Of a DNA stretch of 64,000 bases, positions 15,779 through 25,921 are shown one piece after another. The stretch comes from Caulobacter henricii (GTDB lineage Bacteria; Pseudomonadota; Alphaproteobacteria; Caulobacterales; Caulobacteraceae), in assembly GCF_001414055.1 (NCBI RefSeq), contig NZ_CP013002.1:700501-764500 (forward strand). The letters are read 5' to 3'. Position 1 is the first letter of the stretch. Every line of letters begins with the position of its first letter. The notes beneath the pieces were generated by a model that saw only the letters and a program-made list of their open reading frames with translations, did no database searches and had not been told where the DNA came from. The translations under genes and the position numbers were made by a program.

Positions 15779-18043
15779 ATGGCGGCAACCGGCATCGCCG
15801 TTCGGGGACCACGCAGTCTGCTGAGGCAGATTCGCGAGGCCATGGCCGGGGCAGGCCCCGCCCAGGGCAAGCTCGACATGGTGGTGCGCACCATCGCCAT
15901 CTCGATGGTCGCCGAGGTCTGCTCGATCTATCTGCGCCGCGCCTCCGGCGATCTGGAACTGTTCGCCACCGAAGGCCTGGCCCCCGAAGCCGTCCACGTC
16001 ACCCGCCTGAAGCCCGGCGAGGGCCTGGTTGGCGAGACCATGCGCATTGGCCGGCCGCTGAACCTGTCGGACGCCCCAAACCATCCGGCCTTCGCCTACC
16101 GGCCTGAAACCGGCGAAGATCCCTACCATGCCTTCATGGCCGTGCCCCTGCTGCGCGGCGGACGGGCGATCGGCGTGCTGGTCGTCCAGAACCGTACCGA
16201 GCGCACCTATGGCGACGAGGAGGTCGAGGACCTCCAGATCATCGCCATGGTCCTGGCCGAGATGGTGTCGTCCAGCGAACTGCTGGGCATGGACGAACTC
16301 AAGGACGTCGAGATTGCGCCCCACAAGCCCGAGCGGCTGAAGGGCGCACGCTTCGCCGAGGGCCTGGCCTATGGGGTGGCGGTGCTGCACGAGCAGCCGG
16401 TGGCTCCCGAGCAGCTGCTGTCGGAGGACTCGGCCGCCGAGGAGATCCGCCTGAAGACGGCGGTCACGGCCCTGCAAAGCCAGATCGACGAGATGCTGGA
16501 AGGGCAGGGCGGGCTTGTCGGTGCCTCCTATGAGGTGCTCGACACCTACAGACTGTTTGCCCATGACCGCGGCTGGAACCGGGGCCTCGAAGAGGCCGTG
16601 CGTTCGGGCCTGACCGCTGAAGCCGCCGTCGAGCGCGTGCGCTCCGAGCACCGCGCCCGGCTGGGCCAGGCCCGCGACCCCTATCTGCGCGAGCGCCTGC
16701 ACGATCTGGAAGACCTCAATGACCGGCTGCTGCGACACCTGTCGGGGGATGTCCATGCCGTGCGTCAGTTGCCGGACGACGCCATCCTGATCGCCCGCAA
16801 TCTCGGCCCTGCCGACCTGCTGGAATATGATCGCACCAAGCTGAAGGGTATCCTGCTCGAGGAGGGGTCGGCGGCCAGCCATGCCGGTATCGTGGCCCGT
16901 GCCCTGGACATTCCCTGCGTCGGTCGCCTGGCCGGCCTGCGCGACCGGGTAAGCGAAGGCGACCCCGTGGTGGTCGACGCTGAAACCGCCGAGGCCTGGC
17001 TGCGGCCGCGTCCCGATGTGGTCAAGGCCCTGCGGGCCCGGATGGAGGTCCGCGCCCAGCGCAAGGCCGAGTTCGCCCGCCTGCGCGACACGCCCGCGTT
17101 CACCAAGGACGGTGCCAAGGTCACCCTGCTGATGAACGCCGGACTGGCGGTGGATCTGGACATTCTGGGCGAGACCGGGGCCGAAGGCATCGGCCTGTTC
17201 CGCACCGAATTCCAGTTCATGGTCGCCGAGGAAATGCCCCGGCTGGAAGCCCAGACCGCACTCTATGAGAAGGTGCTCGAGGCCGCCAACGGCATGCCGG
17301 TGACCTTCCGGACCCTCGACCTGGGCGGTGACAAGCTGCTGCCCTACATGGAGATGGAGCGCGAGGACAATCCGGCCCTGGGCTGGCGCGCCATCCGCAT
17401 GGGGCTGGACCGTCCGGCCCTGCTGCGCATGCAGATCCGGGCCCTGATCAAGGCGGCCCATGGTCGGGCCCTGCGCATCATGTTCCCGCTGGTGGCCAAT
17501 GTGGACGAGTTCCGCGCCGCCCGGGCCTATGTCGACCAGGAAGTGGCCTGGGCCCTGAAGCGCGGTCGGCCGGCTCCGGCCCGCCTCGATGTCGGGGCGA
17601 TGATCGAGGCACCGTCCCTGCTCTGGCATCTGGACGCCCTGCTGCCGATGACCGATTTCGTCTCGGTCGGCACCAATGACCTGATGCAGTATCTGTTCGC
17701 CGCCGACCGTGGCAATCCGCGCATGGCCGATCGTTATGACCCGCTGTCGCCGGCGGCCCTGCGGGCCCTGAAGACCATCCAGCAGGCCTGCGAGGATACC
17801 GGGACGCCGGTTTCGGTGTGCGGCGAGATGGCGGGCCGGCCGCTGGAGGCCTTCGCCCTGGTGGCCCTGGGCTTTGATCGACTGTCGATGCCGCCGGCCG
17901 GGATCGGACCGGTCAAGCAGATGGTTCTGTCGTGCGATCGCGAGGCCGCGCGGCGCAATGTCGAGGCCCTGCTCAAGACCTCGGCGGGGTCGCTTCGGGG
18001 AGAGATCGAAACCCTCGCCCGCAAGCTTTATGTCGCCGTCTGA
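15779..18043 (+). CDS. ptsP: Phosphoenolpyruvate-protein phosphotransferase PtsP (EI-Ntr)
   Basis: A 754-residue enzyme I of the nitrogen phosphotransferase system. An N-terminal GAF domain (about residues 20-165) senses a ligand. The phosphohistidine segment EEGSAASHAGIVAR (H368) and the C-terminal PEP-binding barrel follow, with FRTLDLGGDK, TNDLMQYLFAADR and the catalytic SVCGEMAG (C681). It takes phosphate from PEP and passes it to NPr and EIIA-Ntr; in Caulobacter this chain influences (p)ppGpp control. In many alphaproteobacteria ptsP lies near lysC, as here. Confidence 0.95.
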   Translation: MAATGIAVRGPRSLLRQIREAMAGAGPAQGKLDMVVRTIAISMVAEVCSIYLRRASGDLELFATEGLAPEAVHVTRLKPGEGLVGETMRIGRPLNLSDAPNHPAFAYRPETGEDPYHAFMAVPLLRGGRAIGVLVVQNRTERTYGDEEVEDLQIIAMVLAEMVSSSELLGMDELKDVEIAPHKPERLKGARFAEGLAYGVAVLHEQPVAPEQLLSEDSAAEEIRLKTAVTALQSQIDEMLEGQGGLVGASYEVLDTYRLFAHDRGWNRGLEEAVRSGLTAEAAVERVRSEHRARLGQARDPYLRERLHDLEDLNDRLLRHLSGDVHAVRQLPDDAILIARNLGPADLLEYDRTKLKGILLEEGSAASHAGIVARALDIPCVGRLAGLRDRVSEGDPVVVDAETAEAWLRPRPDVVKALRARMEVRAQRKAEFARLRDTPAFTKDGAKVTLLMNAGLAVDLDILGETGAEGIGLFRTEFQFMVAEEMPRLEAQTALYEKVLEAANGMPVTFRTLDLGGDKLLPYMEMEREDNPALGWRAIRMGLDRPALLRMQIRALIKAAHGRALRIMFPLVANVDEFRAARAYVDQEVAWALKRGRPAPARLDVGAMIEAPSLLWHLDALLPMTDFVSVGTNDLMQYLFAADRGNPRMADRYDPLSPAALRALKTIQQACEDTGTPVSVCGEMAGRPLEAFALVALGFDRLSMPPAGIGPVKQMVLSCDREAARRNVEALLKTSAGSLRGEIETLARKLYVAV

Positions 18044-18199
18044 GCCAAAGGCCCGTTAACCATGCTTGCACGTTTAGTGTATTGAATCCGATAACTTAGT
18101 TTGATATCCACAAAGAACTGTTAAGAACTTCGTTTGAAGCGAAGTCGGGTGGGGCACGGCGCTCTCGCGCCGCGCGAATTTTGGGGTGATATTGCCGCA

Positions 18200-19222
18200 A
18201 TGGCGCTGGATACGGGCAGTGTAAGGCACTTGCATCTGGTTTCCGACGCTGAGTCCGACGAGGGCTTCGCCGCCGTCGGGCAGCCGTCGGTTGATGAGGG
18301 TGTCGATATCGGCATCGCGCTCCGCGCCGCCCGGACCTTCCGCGGACTGACCACCCAGGACGTGGCGGACGCCACCCGTATTCGCCTGAGCTATATCGAC
18401 GCCCTCGAGGACCTGCGGCTGGAAGACCTGCCGTCGCGGCCTTTCACCATCGGCTATGTCCGGGCCTATGCCCAATTGCTCGGCCTGGACGGCGAAGCCG
18501 CCGTTCTAAGATTCAAAAGCGATGTGCCCGACGATGGCGGCGAACTGCGGGCCCCGGTCGGCGTGCGCCACGAAGGCGATCCGCGCCTGGCCCTGGTGCT
18601 GATCGCCGGTCTGCTGATGGTCGGTGCCATCCTGCTGTGGAACGTCGCTCAACGGGCCATGTCCAAGGACGCGCCGACCGCCCAGGTCGCCGCCGAGACG
18701 ACGGCCGTTCGTCCGGCCTCGGCACCGACCGGTTCGGCAGTGGCCCTGGGCGCGCCCCTTCCGGCCCCGGTCGAGTCCACCACCCCCGAGCCCTACAAGA
18801 CGCCGGGTCTCGACGACGCGGCCGCCAATGGCGGTTCGGCCGACGCGGCCAATGCCGCGTCAAAGGCCCGTGCCACGGCCCTGGCGGCGGGCGAGGGCGA
18901 GATCGATCTGGCCCATGTCGCTGCCCTGGGCTCAAGCTTCAAGCCGCGTGGCGTGGTCCACGGTGCAAATGAAGCTGACAGTTCGGGCGTGATCCTGCTG
19001 GCCCGCAAGGCCGCCACCCTGGTGGTGCGCGGCGCGGATGGTTCGGTCTATTTTGCCCGTCAGCTCAATGCCGGTGAGGCCTTCCGTGCGCCCCGCACGG
19101 CCGGCTTGACGGCCGATGTCTCCGATCCCGCCAACTTCGATGTCTATTCGGGCGGTGTGCTGACGGGGCGGCTGACCGCCAAGCAGACCTGGCTGAGCAA
19201 GCTGGGCAAGCCGGCGGCTTGA
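18200..19222 (+). CDS. RodZ-like membrane protein with N-terminal HTH and DUF4115 domains
   Basis: A 340-residue bitopic protein. A cytoplasmic HTH_25/XRE-type helix-turn-helix covers about residues 35-100 (IALRAARTFRGLTTQDVADATRI... and PFTIGYVRAYAQLLGL). A single membrane span follows near residue 140 (LALVLIAGLLMVGAILLW), then a Pro/Ala/Thr-rich linker and a periplasmic DUF4115-like domain (VRGADGSVYFARQLNAGEAFRAP). RodZ links MreB to the cell wall. This may be a RodZ or a paralogue. ATG 18200 is preferred over TTG 18134. It is followed by ispG after 61 bp, a linkage also seen in other proteobacteria. Confidence 0.82.
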   Translation: MALDTGSVRHLHLVSDAESDEGFAAVGQPSVDEGVDIGIALRAARTFRGLTTQDVADATRIRLSYIDALEDLRLEDLPSRPFTIGYVRAYAQLLGLDGEAAVLRFKSDVPDDGGELRAPVGVRHEGDPRLALVLIAGLLMVGAILLWNVAQRAMSKDAPTAQVAAETTAVRPASAPTGSAVALGAPLPAPVESTTPEPYKTPGLDDAAANGGSADAANAASKARATALAAGEGEIDLAHVAALGSSFKPRGVVHGANEADSSGVILLARKAATLVVRGADGSVYFARQLNAGEAFRAPRTAGLTADVSDPANFDVYSGGVLTGRLTAKQTWLSKLGKPAA

Positions 19223-19283
19223 TCCGGCGTTAAGCCTCCAGGACGGCCTTGGGTTCCGCGTTCAAAAGCCCTAGATTGTCGCC

Positions 19284-20423
19284 ATGGCCGCTGACCACAC
19301 TCACCTTCGTCCCTGGCGCTCGATCGAGCGTCGCAAGTCGCGCAAGATTCGCGTTGGCTCCGTCGAGGTGGGCGGCGATGCGCCCATCACCGTCCAGTCG
19401 ATGACCAATACCCTGACCAGCGACGCTGCGGCGACGCTGGAGCAGATCCGTCAGCTGGAAGAAGCCGGGGCCGATATCGTGCGGGTCTCGTGCCCGGACA
19501 CAGACTCGACCGCGGCCTTCAAGACCATCGCCCGGGAGAGCCGGGTGCCGCTCGTGGCCGACATCCATTTTCACTACAAGCGCGGCATTGAGGCGGCCCA
19601 GGCCGGCGCGGCCTGTCTGAGGATCAATCCGGGCAACATCGGCAGCCCCGATCGCGTGCGGGACGTCATCCAGGCGGCCCGCGACCATGGCTGTTCGATG
19701 CGGATCGGCGTCAATGCCGGCTCGCTGGAGCGGGAGCTGCTGGAAAAGTACGGCGAGCCGTGCCCGGACGCCATGGTCGAGAGCGCCCTCAACCATGCCC
19801 GCATCCTGCAGGATCACGACTTCCACGAGTTCAAGATCAGCGTAAAGGCGTCCGACCCGTTCATGACGGTGGCGGCCTATTATCAGCTGGCCGAGCGCAT
19901 TGATTGCCCGCTGCACCTGGGCGTCACCGAGGCCGGCGCCCTGCGCACCGGCACGGTGAAGTCCTCCATCGGCATCGGCGCAATGCTGTGGGCCGGCATT
20001 GGCGACACCATCCGGGTCAGCCTCGCAGCGGATCCGGTCGAAGAGATCAAGGTCGGCTTCGATATTCTCAAGTCGCTGGGTCTGCGCCACCGCGGTGTCA
20101 ACATCATCGCCTGCCCGTCCTGCGCCCGGCAGGGCTTCAATGTCATCAAGACGGTTGAAGCCCTGGAGGAGCGTCTGGCCCACATCAGCCAGCCGATGTC
20201 GCTGTCGATCATCGGCTGCGTGGTCAATGGACCGGGCGAGGCCCTGATGACCGACCTCGGCTTCACCGGCGGCGGTGCCGGTTCGGGCATGGTCTATATG
20301 GCCGGCAAGCCCGATCACAAGCAGTCCAATGACGGCATGATCGAGCACATTGTCGAGCTGGTCGAGAAGCGCGCGGCCGAGCTGAAAGCGGCTGAGGCAA
20401 CCGGCTCGATCGCGGCCGAATAG
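19284..20423 (+). CDS. ispG: 4-hydroxy-3-methylbut-2-en-1-yl diphosphate synthase IspG
   Basis: A 379-residue IspG (GcpE) of the MEP isoprenoid pathway; it converts methylerythritol cyclodiphosphate to HMBPP. The N-terminal barrel starts [27 protein letters not shown]. The three cysteine ligands of the 4Fe-4S cluster are C277 and C280 ([10 protein letters not shown]) and C312 ([11 protein letters not shown]). It converges with the MocR gene after 10 bp. Confidence 0.97.
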   Translation: MAADHTHLRPWRSIERRKSRKIRVGSVEVGGDAPITVQSMTNTLTSDAAATLEQIRQLEEAGADIVRVSCPDTDSTAAFKTIARESRVPLVADIHFHYKRGIEAAQAGAACLRINPGNIGSPDRVRDVIQAARDHGCSMRIGVNAGSLERELLEKYGEPCPDAMVESALNHARILQDHDFHEFKISVKASDPFMTVAAYYQLAERIDCPLHLGVTEAGALRTGTVKSSIGIGAMLWAGIGDTIRVSLAADPVEEIKVGFDILKSLGLRHRGVNIIACPSCARQGFNVIKTVEALEERLAHISQPMSLSIIGCVVNGPGEALMTDLGFTGGGAGSGMVYMAGKPDHKQSNDGMIEHIVELVEKRAAELKAAEATGSIAAE

Positions 20424-20433
20424 GTCGTCAGGC

Positions 20434-21816
20434 TCAGATCACCGCCCGCAGTCGCTCATCGACGTCCGTCACGGCCGCCGAGACGATCCGCAGGCCCTGT
20501 TCGAGGGTCTCCAGGTCGGCTGCAGCCCCCAGGCACAGCCGTACCCCGGTGGTCAGTCCTGCAGCGACGACCGGCGCGGCCGGCGGGGTGACCTCGACGC
20601 CCCGGCGCAGGGCCCGGCCTGCCAGCCGTTCAGCCTCCAGATCCGACATCGGCAACCAGACATGCGGCGCGCTGTCTGACATCGGGGCCTCGACGGCTGG
20701 CCCCAGGATCTCCCGCGCCAGGGCCAGTCGGGCGGTCATGTCTGCGCGGACTTCGCTGACGATGGCGTCGGCCGTGCCATCCTCGATCCACTGGCTTGCA
20801 ATCAGGCCACCAAGGCTGGGCGGCGCATAGGTTAGGGCGCGGACGGTGCGCAGGACCCTGTCCTGCAGATCGGCCTGGGGCACGATCAGAAAGCCTGTGC
20901 GCAGGCCCGGGGCCAGGGACTTTGAGACGCCCGAGACATGAAAGGTCCGCTCCGGTGCCAGGACCGCAAAGGGCGGTGGCGCGTCCGTCGCATAGACGGC
21001 GTAGATGTCGTCCTCGATGATCCAGAGGTCGTGCCGCCGGGCCAGGGCGACGATCTGGTTGCGGCGGTCCTCGCTCATGATCCGGCCGGTCGGGTTCTGC
21101 AGGGTGGGCTGGATCATCACGACCTTGAAGCCGCCGGTCGCGGCGGCCTCGGCCAGGGCGTCCGGGCGCAAGCCCTCTGCATCCATGGCCAGGCCCCGGA
21201 GGCCATAGCCCATGTGTTCGGCCAGGGCCTTGACGCCATAGAAGGTCGAGGCTTCGCAAAGGACGCTGTCGCCCCACCGCGCCACAGCGCCGAAGGCCAG
21301 GGCCAGGCCCTGCTGCGCTCCGGCGGTGCAGACCAGTCGGGTCCAGTCCGCCCCGACCACCCCGCCGCTGCGCGCCAGCCACGCCGCGCCGCTTCGCCTC
21401 TGGGCCTCGTGGCCGGCGGAGGGGGCATAGTCGAGGTGATCGGCCAGGTCGGAGCGCCGACGCAGGCGGGTCATGGACTCAGCCAGTCTGGCCCGGGCGG
21501 GTCCACGCGGCGCGATGTTATGGGCCAGGTTGATCGGGCCGCTCTCGGCGCGTTCCGCCATGGCCCGGGTGGCAGCGCCGCGGACGAAGCTGCCCCGGCC
21601 CACATGGGCCTCAACCAGCCCCGCCTTCTCGGCCTCGACATAGGCGCGGGTGACGGTGCCCAGTCCCAGGCCCAGCCGGTGGGCCAGGTCCCTTTGCGGC
21701 GGCAGGCGCGTTCCGGCCGCCAGGGCACCGGCGGTGATGTCGGCGCGCAGGACGTCCAGCAACCGCTCATAGATCGGGGCGTCGCCGGGCGGCAGGGTCG
21801 GGGTCCAGATCGTCAT
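20434..21816 (-). CDS. MocR-family (GntR HTH + aminotransferase-like) transcription regulator
   Basis: A 460-residue regulator. The N-terminal GntR winged helix (IYERLLDVLRADITAGALAAGTRLPPQRDLAHRLG, with TVTRAYVEAEKAGLV) is followed by a class I aminotransferase-like domain with the PLP lysine K299 (VSGVSKSLAPGLRTGF). These regulators sense an amino acid or amine through PLP. It is divergent from a LysE-type exporter gene and probably controls it. Confidence 0.9.
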   Translation of the reverse strand: MTIWTPTLPPGDAPIYERLLDVLRADITAGALAAGTRLPPQRDLAHRLGLGLGTVTRAYVEAEKAGLVEAHVGRGSFVRGAATRAMAERAESGPINLAHNIAPRGPARARLAESMTRLRRRSDLADHLDYAPSAGHEAQRRSGAAWLARSGGVVGADWTRLVCTAGAQQGLALAFGAVARWGDSVLCEASTFYGVKALAEHMGYGLRGLAMDAEGLRPDALAEAAATGGFKVVMIQPTLQNPTGRIMSEDRRNQIVALARRHDLWIIEDDIYAVYATDAPPPFAVLAPERTFHVSGVSKSLAPGLRTGFLIVPQADLQDRVLRTVRALTYAPPSLGGLIASQWIEDGTADAIVSEVRADMTARLALAREILGPAVEAPMSDSAPHVWLPMSDLEAERLAGRALRRGVEVTPPAAPVVAAGLTTGVRLCLGAAADLETLEQGLRIVSAAVTDVDERLRAVI

Positions 21817-21828
21817 CCGAAATCTCTA

Positions 21829-21847
21829 TATTGTTCCAGAGACAATA
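21829..21847. promoter_or_regulatory. Inverted repeat between MocR and LysE-family genes
   Basis: TATTGT (21829-21834) and ACAATA (21842-21847) form a 6-bp inverted repeat with a seven-base spacer, just upstream of the regulator start in the divergent promoter region. It is a candidate operator for the MocR protein; this is inferred from position and symmetry only. Confidence 0.4.
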
Positions 21848-21910
21848 CTCCTTTTGACTCATGGATCAATCTTGAACATCCCTGTGACATTCTCCCGTCT
21901 GGAGCGTCAC

Positions 21911-22516
21911 ATGACCCACGACCTGCTGCTTGCCTTTGTCCTGTTCGCCTTCGCCACGGCAGGAACCCCCGGCCCCAACAACATGATGTTGCTGGCCTCG
22001 GGGGCGAATTTCGGCTTCCGGCGGACGATCCTGCACATCCTCGGGATCAGTGCAGGGCTGGGGCTGATGGTGGTTGCCATGGGCTGGGGCCTGTCCGGTG
22101 TGTTCAGGGCCTATCCGGTCCTGCACGAGATCCTGAAATGGGTCGGGGCCGCCTACATGCTGTGGCTGGCCTGGAAGATCGCCACGGCGACGGGGATCAA
22201 TGACCGATCGGCTGGTGGCGAGCCGATGACCTTCCTGCAGGCTGCCGGCTTTCAGTGGCTCAATCCCAAGGCCTGGGCCATGGCTCTTGGTGCCGCCACC
22301 ACCTACATGCCGGAAGGCGGCGGCCGCCTGACGGTGTTGATCCTGGCCGGAACCTTCATGCTGGTCGGCGCGCCGTGCAGCGCCGCCTGGGCCGGTTTCG
22401 GCCAGGGGCTCAGGCGATTTCTCGACCGGCCGACCATCCTGCGGGCCTTTAATGTCAGCATGGCCGTATTGCTCGTGGCCTCGCTCTATCCCTTGCTGGG
22501 CAAGTTCCAGGCGTGA
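21911..22516 (+). CDS. LysE/RhtB family amino-acid exporter
   Basis: A 201-residue inner-membrane protein with about six hydrophobic segments. The N-terminal FATAGTPGPNNMMLLASG is the family signature and FQWLNPKAWAMAL is the second conserved block. It exports an amino acid or derivative. The ATG at 21911 aligns with the family start; the in-frame 21854 start adds a polar leader. It is divergent from the MocR regulator. Confidence 0.88.
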   Translation: MTHDLLLAFVLFAFATAGTPGPNNMMLLASGANFGFRRTILHILGISAGLGLMVVAMGWGLSGVFRAYPVLHEILKWVGAAYMLWLAWKIATATGINDRSAGGEPMTFLQAAGFQWLNPKAWAMALGAATTYMPEGGGRLTVLILAGTFMLVGAPCSAAWAGFGQGLRRFLDRPTILRAFNVSMAVLLVASLYPLLGKFQA

Positions 22517-22547
22517 CAGGCCGGGGCAGGGGCGCCACCCTGCTGCG

Positions 22548-23039
22548 ATGCGTATCCTCCTCGCCCTCACGGCGGCCATCGCCGCCATCGCCTTGCCCGC
22601 TGCGGCTGCCCCCGAAGCGAGCGGGAATCTCAAGGTTACGGTGGCCGGACGGGACACGATCGTCCTGACGCCCGCGGAGGTGAAGGCCCTGCCGCGCGGC
22701 CGGACGACTATCCAGGTCAAGGGACAGCCAGTGGTCTATGAAGGTGCCGTCTTGCACGACGCCCTGCTGAAGGCGGGCGTGATTTCGGGTGAGCGCCTGA
22801 TGGGCCGCTACCTGAACCAGATTGTCATTCTGCGCGCGGCCGATGGCTTTACCAGCATCCTGTCGCTCGCCGAGACCGATCCGGTCTATCGCGCCAATCC
22901 GGTGATCCTGGCCGATACGGTCAATGGCCAAGGCCTTGACGCCCGCGAAGGGCCCTATCGGGTGGTGGTCGATGGCGACCTGCGCCTGTCGCGGTCGCCG
23001 CGAGCAGTGGTGTCCATTGAGGTCAGGCCGGCCTTCTGA
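22548..23039 (+). CDS. Exported molybdopterin-dependent-oxidoreductase-fold protein (truncated type)
   Basis: A 163-residue protein with a signal peptide (RILLALTAAIAAIALPAAAAP). The rest resembles a shortened sulfite-oxidase/YedY-type molybdopterin-binding fold: ILRAADGFTSILSLAETDP and GPYRVVVDGDLRLSRSPRAVVSIEV. The conserved cysteine that binds molybdenum is absent; the protein has no Cys at all, so it is probably not an oxidoreductase and may be a binding protein. It lies 31 bp after the exporter gene. Confidence 0.7.
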   Translation: MRILLALTAAIAAIALPAAAAPEASGNLKVTVAGRDTIVLTPAEVKALPRGRTTIQVKGQPVVYEGAVLHDALLKAGVISGERLMGRYLNQIVILRAADGFTSILSLAETDPVYRANPVILADTVNGQGLDAREGPYRVVVDGDLRLSRSPRAVVSIEVRPAF

Positions 23040-23066
23040 CCTGGATCCAAAGGCGAGGCCGGGTGA

Positions 23067-25283
23067 TCAGGTCTTGGCGGTCAGGTCTTGCGGCTTGACC
23101 TGCCCGCCTCTGGCGACGATGGCGTCCACGGCCTCCGGGTCGACCGCCGCGCTGAACAGGAAGCCCTGCGCATCGGTGCAGCCCATGTCGCGCAGCTGAC
23201 TGCGCTGTTGGTCGGTCTCGACCCCTTCGGCGATCACCGACAGATTGAGGGCCTTGGCCAGGCCGACGATCGAGGCGACCAGGGCGCCGGCCTCGCTATC
23301 CTCGCCCAGGGGCGTGATGAAGCTGCGGTCGATCTTGATCTTGTCGATGGGATAGCGGCGCAGATAGCTGAGGCTGGAATAGCCGGTGCCGAAATCGTCG
23401 AGGGCCAGTGAGAAGCCCATCGCCCGCAGGCGTCCGATGGCCAGGTGGGTGGTTTCATCGTCGCCCAGCAGCGCGCCTTCGGTGATCTCAAGTTCGATCG
23501 AGCGCGGATGGGCTCCGGTTTCGATCAGCAGCTTGGCGACCTCACTGGGGAAGTCCTCCTGGCGCATCTGCAGGGCCGAGACGTTGACGGCCACCTTGAT
23601 CCCCGGCCACCGGCGGCTGTCGGCGAACGCCTGGCGCATGACCAGCCGCCCGAGGTCTTCGATCAGTCCGCAGTCCTCCGCCAGGGGAACAAAGGTAGCC
23701 GGCGAGATCAGGCCCCGCGTCGGGTGAGCCCAGCGGGCCAGGGCCTCGACGCCGGTCATCTGGCCCGTGGTGTCGACCTGGGGCTGATAGACCAGGTGGA
23801 CGCCGCCGTCGCTCAGGGCCCGCCTCAGATCAACCTCGAGACCTCGGCGGGCCTTGAGGGCCGCATCCATCTCGATTTCGAAGAAGCAGTAGCGGTTCCG
23901 GCCCTGCTCCTTGGCGCGATACATGGCGACATCGGCCCGACGGGCAGCCTCTTCCGCACCAATATAGGCCTCGGCGGCGTCGATCATGGCGACGCCGACC
24001 GACCCGCCGACAAAGACCTGACCGCAACTGAGATCGGCCGGCTCGCTCAGCGCCTTGACCAGCCGTTCGGCCAGGGCCGCCGCTCCGGCGGGATCGATCT
24101 CGGGAACGATCAGCGCAAATTCATCGCCGCCCAGGCGCGCGACGCTCTCGTTGGTGCGGCACAGGCCTGCCAGCCGGTCGGCCATCAGCCGGATCAGTTC
24201 GTCGCCGGCATTGTGGCCATGGGTGTCGTTGACGGCCTTGAAGCGGTCCAGATCGATTCCGAGCACCGCCATGGCTCCGCGCCTGCGGTCGAGGCCGGCG
24301 AGCGCCTGGTTCAGGCGCGCTTCAAACAGGCTCCGATTGGGCAGGCCGGTGAGGCTGTCGTGATGGGCCATGTGCTTGGCCCGCGCCTCGCTGGCGACCA
24401 GGCCCTTGGCGATGCGCCGGCTGCGCGAGGCGAAGATCACGACGGCGGCCGCCAGACAGCCGACCACCAGCAGGATGGGCACGACGGCCTTGCGCAACAG
24501 GGCCTGACCCGGACTGGTCGGTGTCCAGTCCATTGTCGCCACGATCCTGCCGGTCATGCTGCGAATGGACACCCGCGCATCCTGGGCCTTGGGTGTGGCG
24601 GCTCCCGGGTGAAGATGGATGCCGTCCAGCAGGAAGCGGCTCGACATGGTCTTGAGGAAGGACGCGTCCAGTTTCAGGGCGGTGATGATGATCGGGGCGC
24701 GACGCGCCTTCAGGGTGGCGCGGCCAAAGTCTGACTGCACCAGGCTGGCGGTCACCAGATAGGCCTCGCCGTCGATCAGTTCGTAGGAGCTCGTCTGCAC
24801 CGGGGCGGACACCAGACCGCCATCGGCTCTCGGTGCGGTCACCCGCTTGATCCGGGCTTCCCGATCGCGGACGGCGCTCAGGACCGGAGCGAAGCTTTCG
24901 CCATGGGCCGAAAAGAAATCCGGGCTCAGTTCGCCGCCGACCTTTTGACCGAACACGCTGCGATTGTCGCTGTCGACGACGAAAATCAGGTCGAAACTGG
25001 ACTGGGCAAGCAGATAGGACCCGACATTTTCCCGTGCCCACGACGGGTTGAAGCGGTTGCCGAGGTTCTCCACCGCATCGTCCCAGACCGATTGGGGGGC
25101 AATCGACCGCTCCAGATCCCGGGTCTTGGTCAGCAGGCCGCGTTCGACCATCGACTGGTCGTGAAGCATGGCGCTCTGGTCGACCCGGGCAGCGATCAGC
25201 AGCAGTACGGCGACCAGAACACCAACCATCAGCAGGCCCAGGGCGACCAGAGGCGTCGATAGGCGGGTCTCCAGACGGGTCAT
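23067..25283 (-). CDS. Membrane GGDEF-EAL protein with CHASE4-like sensor
   Basis: A 738-residue cyclic-di-GMP protein. An N-terminal membrane helix (VALGLLMVGVLVAVLLLIAARV) precedes a periplasmic CHASE4-like domain (SVWDDAVENLGNRFNPSW). A second helix near residue 280 follows, then an intact GGDEF motif (385-389) and an intact EAL motif (513-515, EALARW). The upstream position of an RxxD inhibition site reads RTNE, so product inhibition is probably absent. Both activities are possible; the net direction is unknown. ATG 25283 is used; an in-frame TTG at 25334 is less likely. Confidence 0.88.
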   Translation of the reverse strand: MTRLETRLSTPLVALGLLMVGVLVAVLLLIAARVDQSAMLHDQSMVERGLLTKTRDLERSIAPQSVWDDAVENLGNRFNPSWARENVGSYLLAQSSFDLIFVVDSDNRSVFGQKVGGELSPDFFSAHGESFAPVLSAVRDREARIKRVTAPRADGGLVSAPVQTSSYELIDGEAYLVTASLVQSDFGRATLKARRAPIIITALKLDASFLKTMSSRFLLDGIHLHPGAATPKAQDARVSIRSMTGRIVATMDWTPTSPGQALLRKAVVPILLVVGCLAAAVVIFASRSRRIAKGLVASEARAKHMAHHDSLTGLPNRSLFEARLNQALAGLDRRRGAMAVLGIDLDRFKAVNDTHGHNAGDELIRLMADRLAGLCRTNESVARLGGDEFALIVPEIDPAGAAALAERLVKALSEPADLSCGQVFVGGSVGVAMIDAAEAYIGAEEAARRADVAMYRAKEQGRNRYCFFEIEMDAALKARRGLEVDLRRALSDGGVHLVYQPQVDTTGQMTGVEALARWAHPTRGLISPATFVPLAEDCGLIEDLGRLVMRQAFADSRRWPGIKVAVNVSALQMRQEDFPSEVAKLLIETGAHPRSIELEITEGALLGDDETTHLAIGRLRAMGFSLALDDFGTGYSSLSYLRRYPIDKIKIDRSFITPLGEDSEAGALVASIVGLAKALNLSVIAEGVETDQQRSQLRDMGCTDAQGFLFSAAVDPEAVDAIVARGGQVKPQDLTAKT

Positions 25284-25484
25284 CAGGTGCAGGTCTCGGT
25301 TCGGCTCGGACAGGAGTCCGGTTTCACCGATCAATGGGGGGACTTGGCTAAGCTTGACCTAATGGCCGGTGGTCATTTTGTCGCAGGGGCGGCAGAGGCC
25401 ACATGACCTCTTTGTAATTTGCCATTCGATGCACTTTGCAAATAAAAGTACTTCATCGGCAATCAAGCCGAGGGAGAAACAGAC

Positions 25485-25907
25485 ATGCAACGCCTTGCCG
25501 CCGCCGCCCTGATCGCCGCTGTTGCCTTTGCCGGCACGGCCTCGGCCGGAACCGTCAACCTCACCCTGGACGGCGTCCAGCCCCGGGGCGGCAGAATCCT
25601 GGTCACGGTCCAGAGCCGCGATCAGTTCATGAAGCCGGCCCAGACCAGCGGTGCGGTGCTGGACGGTTCGTCGAGCGGTCAGCTGAAGGTGGCCCTGCCC
25701 AATGTTCCGGCCGGCGACTATGCGATCTCGGTCCTGCACGATGCCGACCAGAGCTGGGGCATGACGATGGGTGCCGATGGCAAGCCTGCCGAAGGCTGGA
25801 CGATGAACAAGGCCGGCGATCTGCGCGCCAAGCCGACCTTCGATCAGGTCAAAGTGTCGCTGGATGGCGATGCCTCGCTGACCCAGACCATGATGTATCC
25901 GAAGTAG
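25485..25907 (+). CDS. Exported DUF2141 protein
   Basis: A 140-residue protein with a signal peptide ending ASAGTV and a DUF2141 domain (NVPAGDYAISVLHDADQSWGMTMGADGKPAEGWTMN). Family members are small beta-rich periplasmic or secreted proteins of unknown function. A GAGGGAGA ribosome site precedes the ATG. It is divergent from the GGDEF-EAL gene. Confidence 0.85.
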   Translation: MQRLAAAALIAAVAFAGTASAGTVNLTLDGVQPRGGRILVTVQSRDQFMKPAQTSGAVLDGSSSGQLKVALPNVPAGDYAISVLHDADQSWGMTMGADGKPAEGWTMNKAGDLRAKPTFDQVKVSLDGDASLTQTMMYPK

Positions 25908-25921
25908 TCGTTTTCACGCCG

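Noticed and set aside
15725..17629. 634-codon antisense frame over ptsP
   Set aside because: It is a shadow of the strongly supported ptsP gene, and the product is Gln/His/Gly-rich without any family motif.
18120..18152. Small hairpin ACTTCG/CGAAGT upstream of the RodZ-like gene
   Set aside because: Six-base arms in a GC-rich region are common by chance and no function is suggested.
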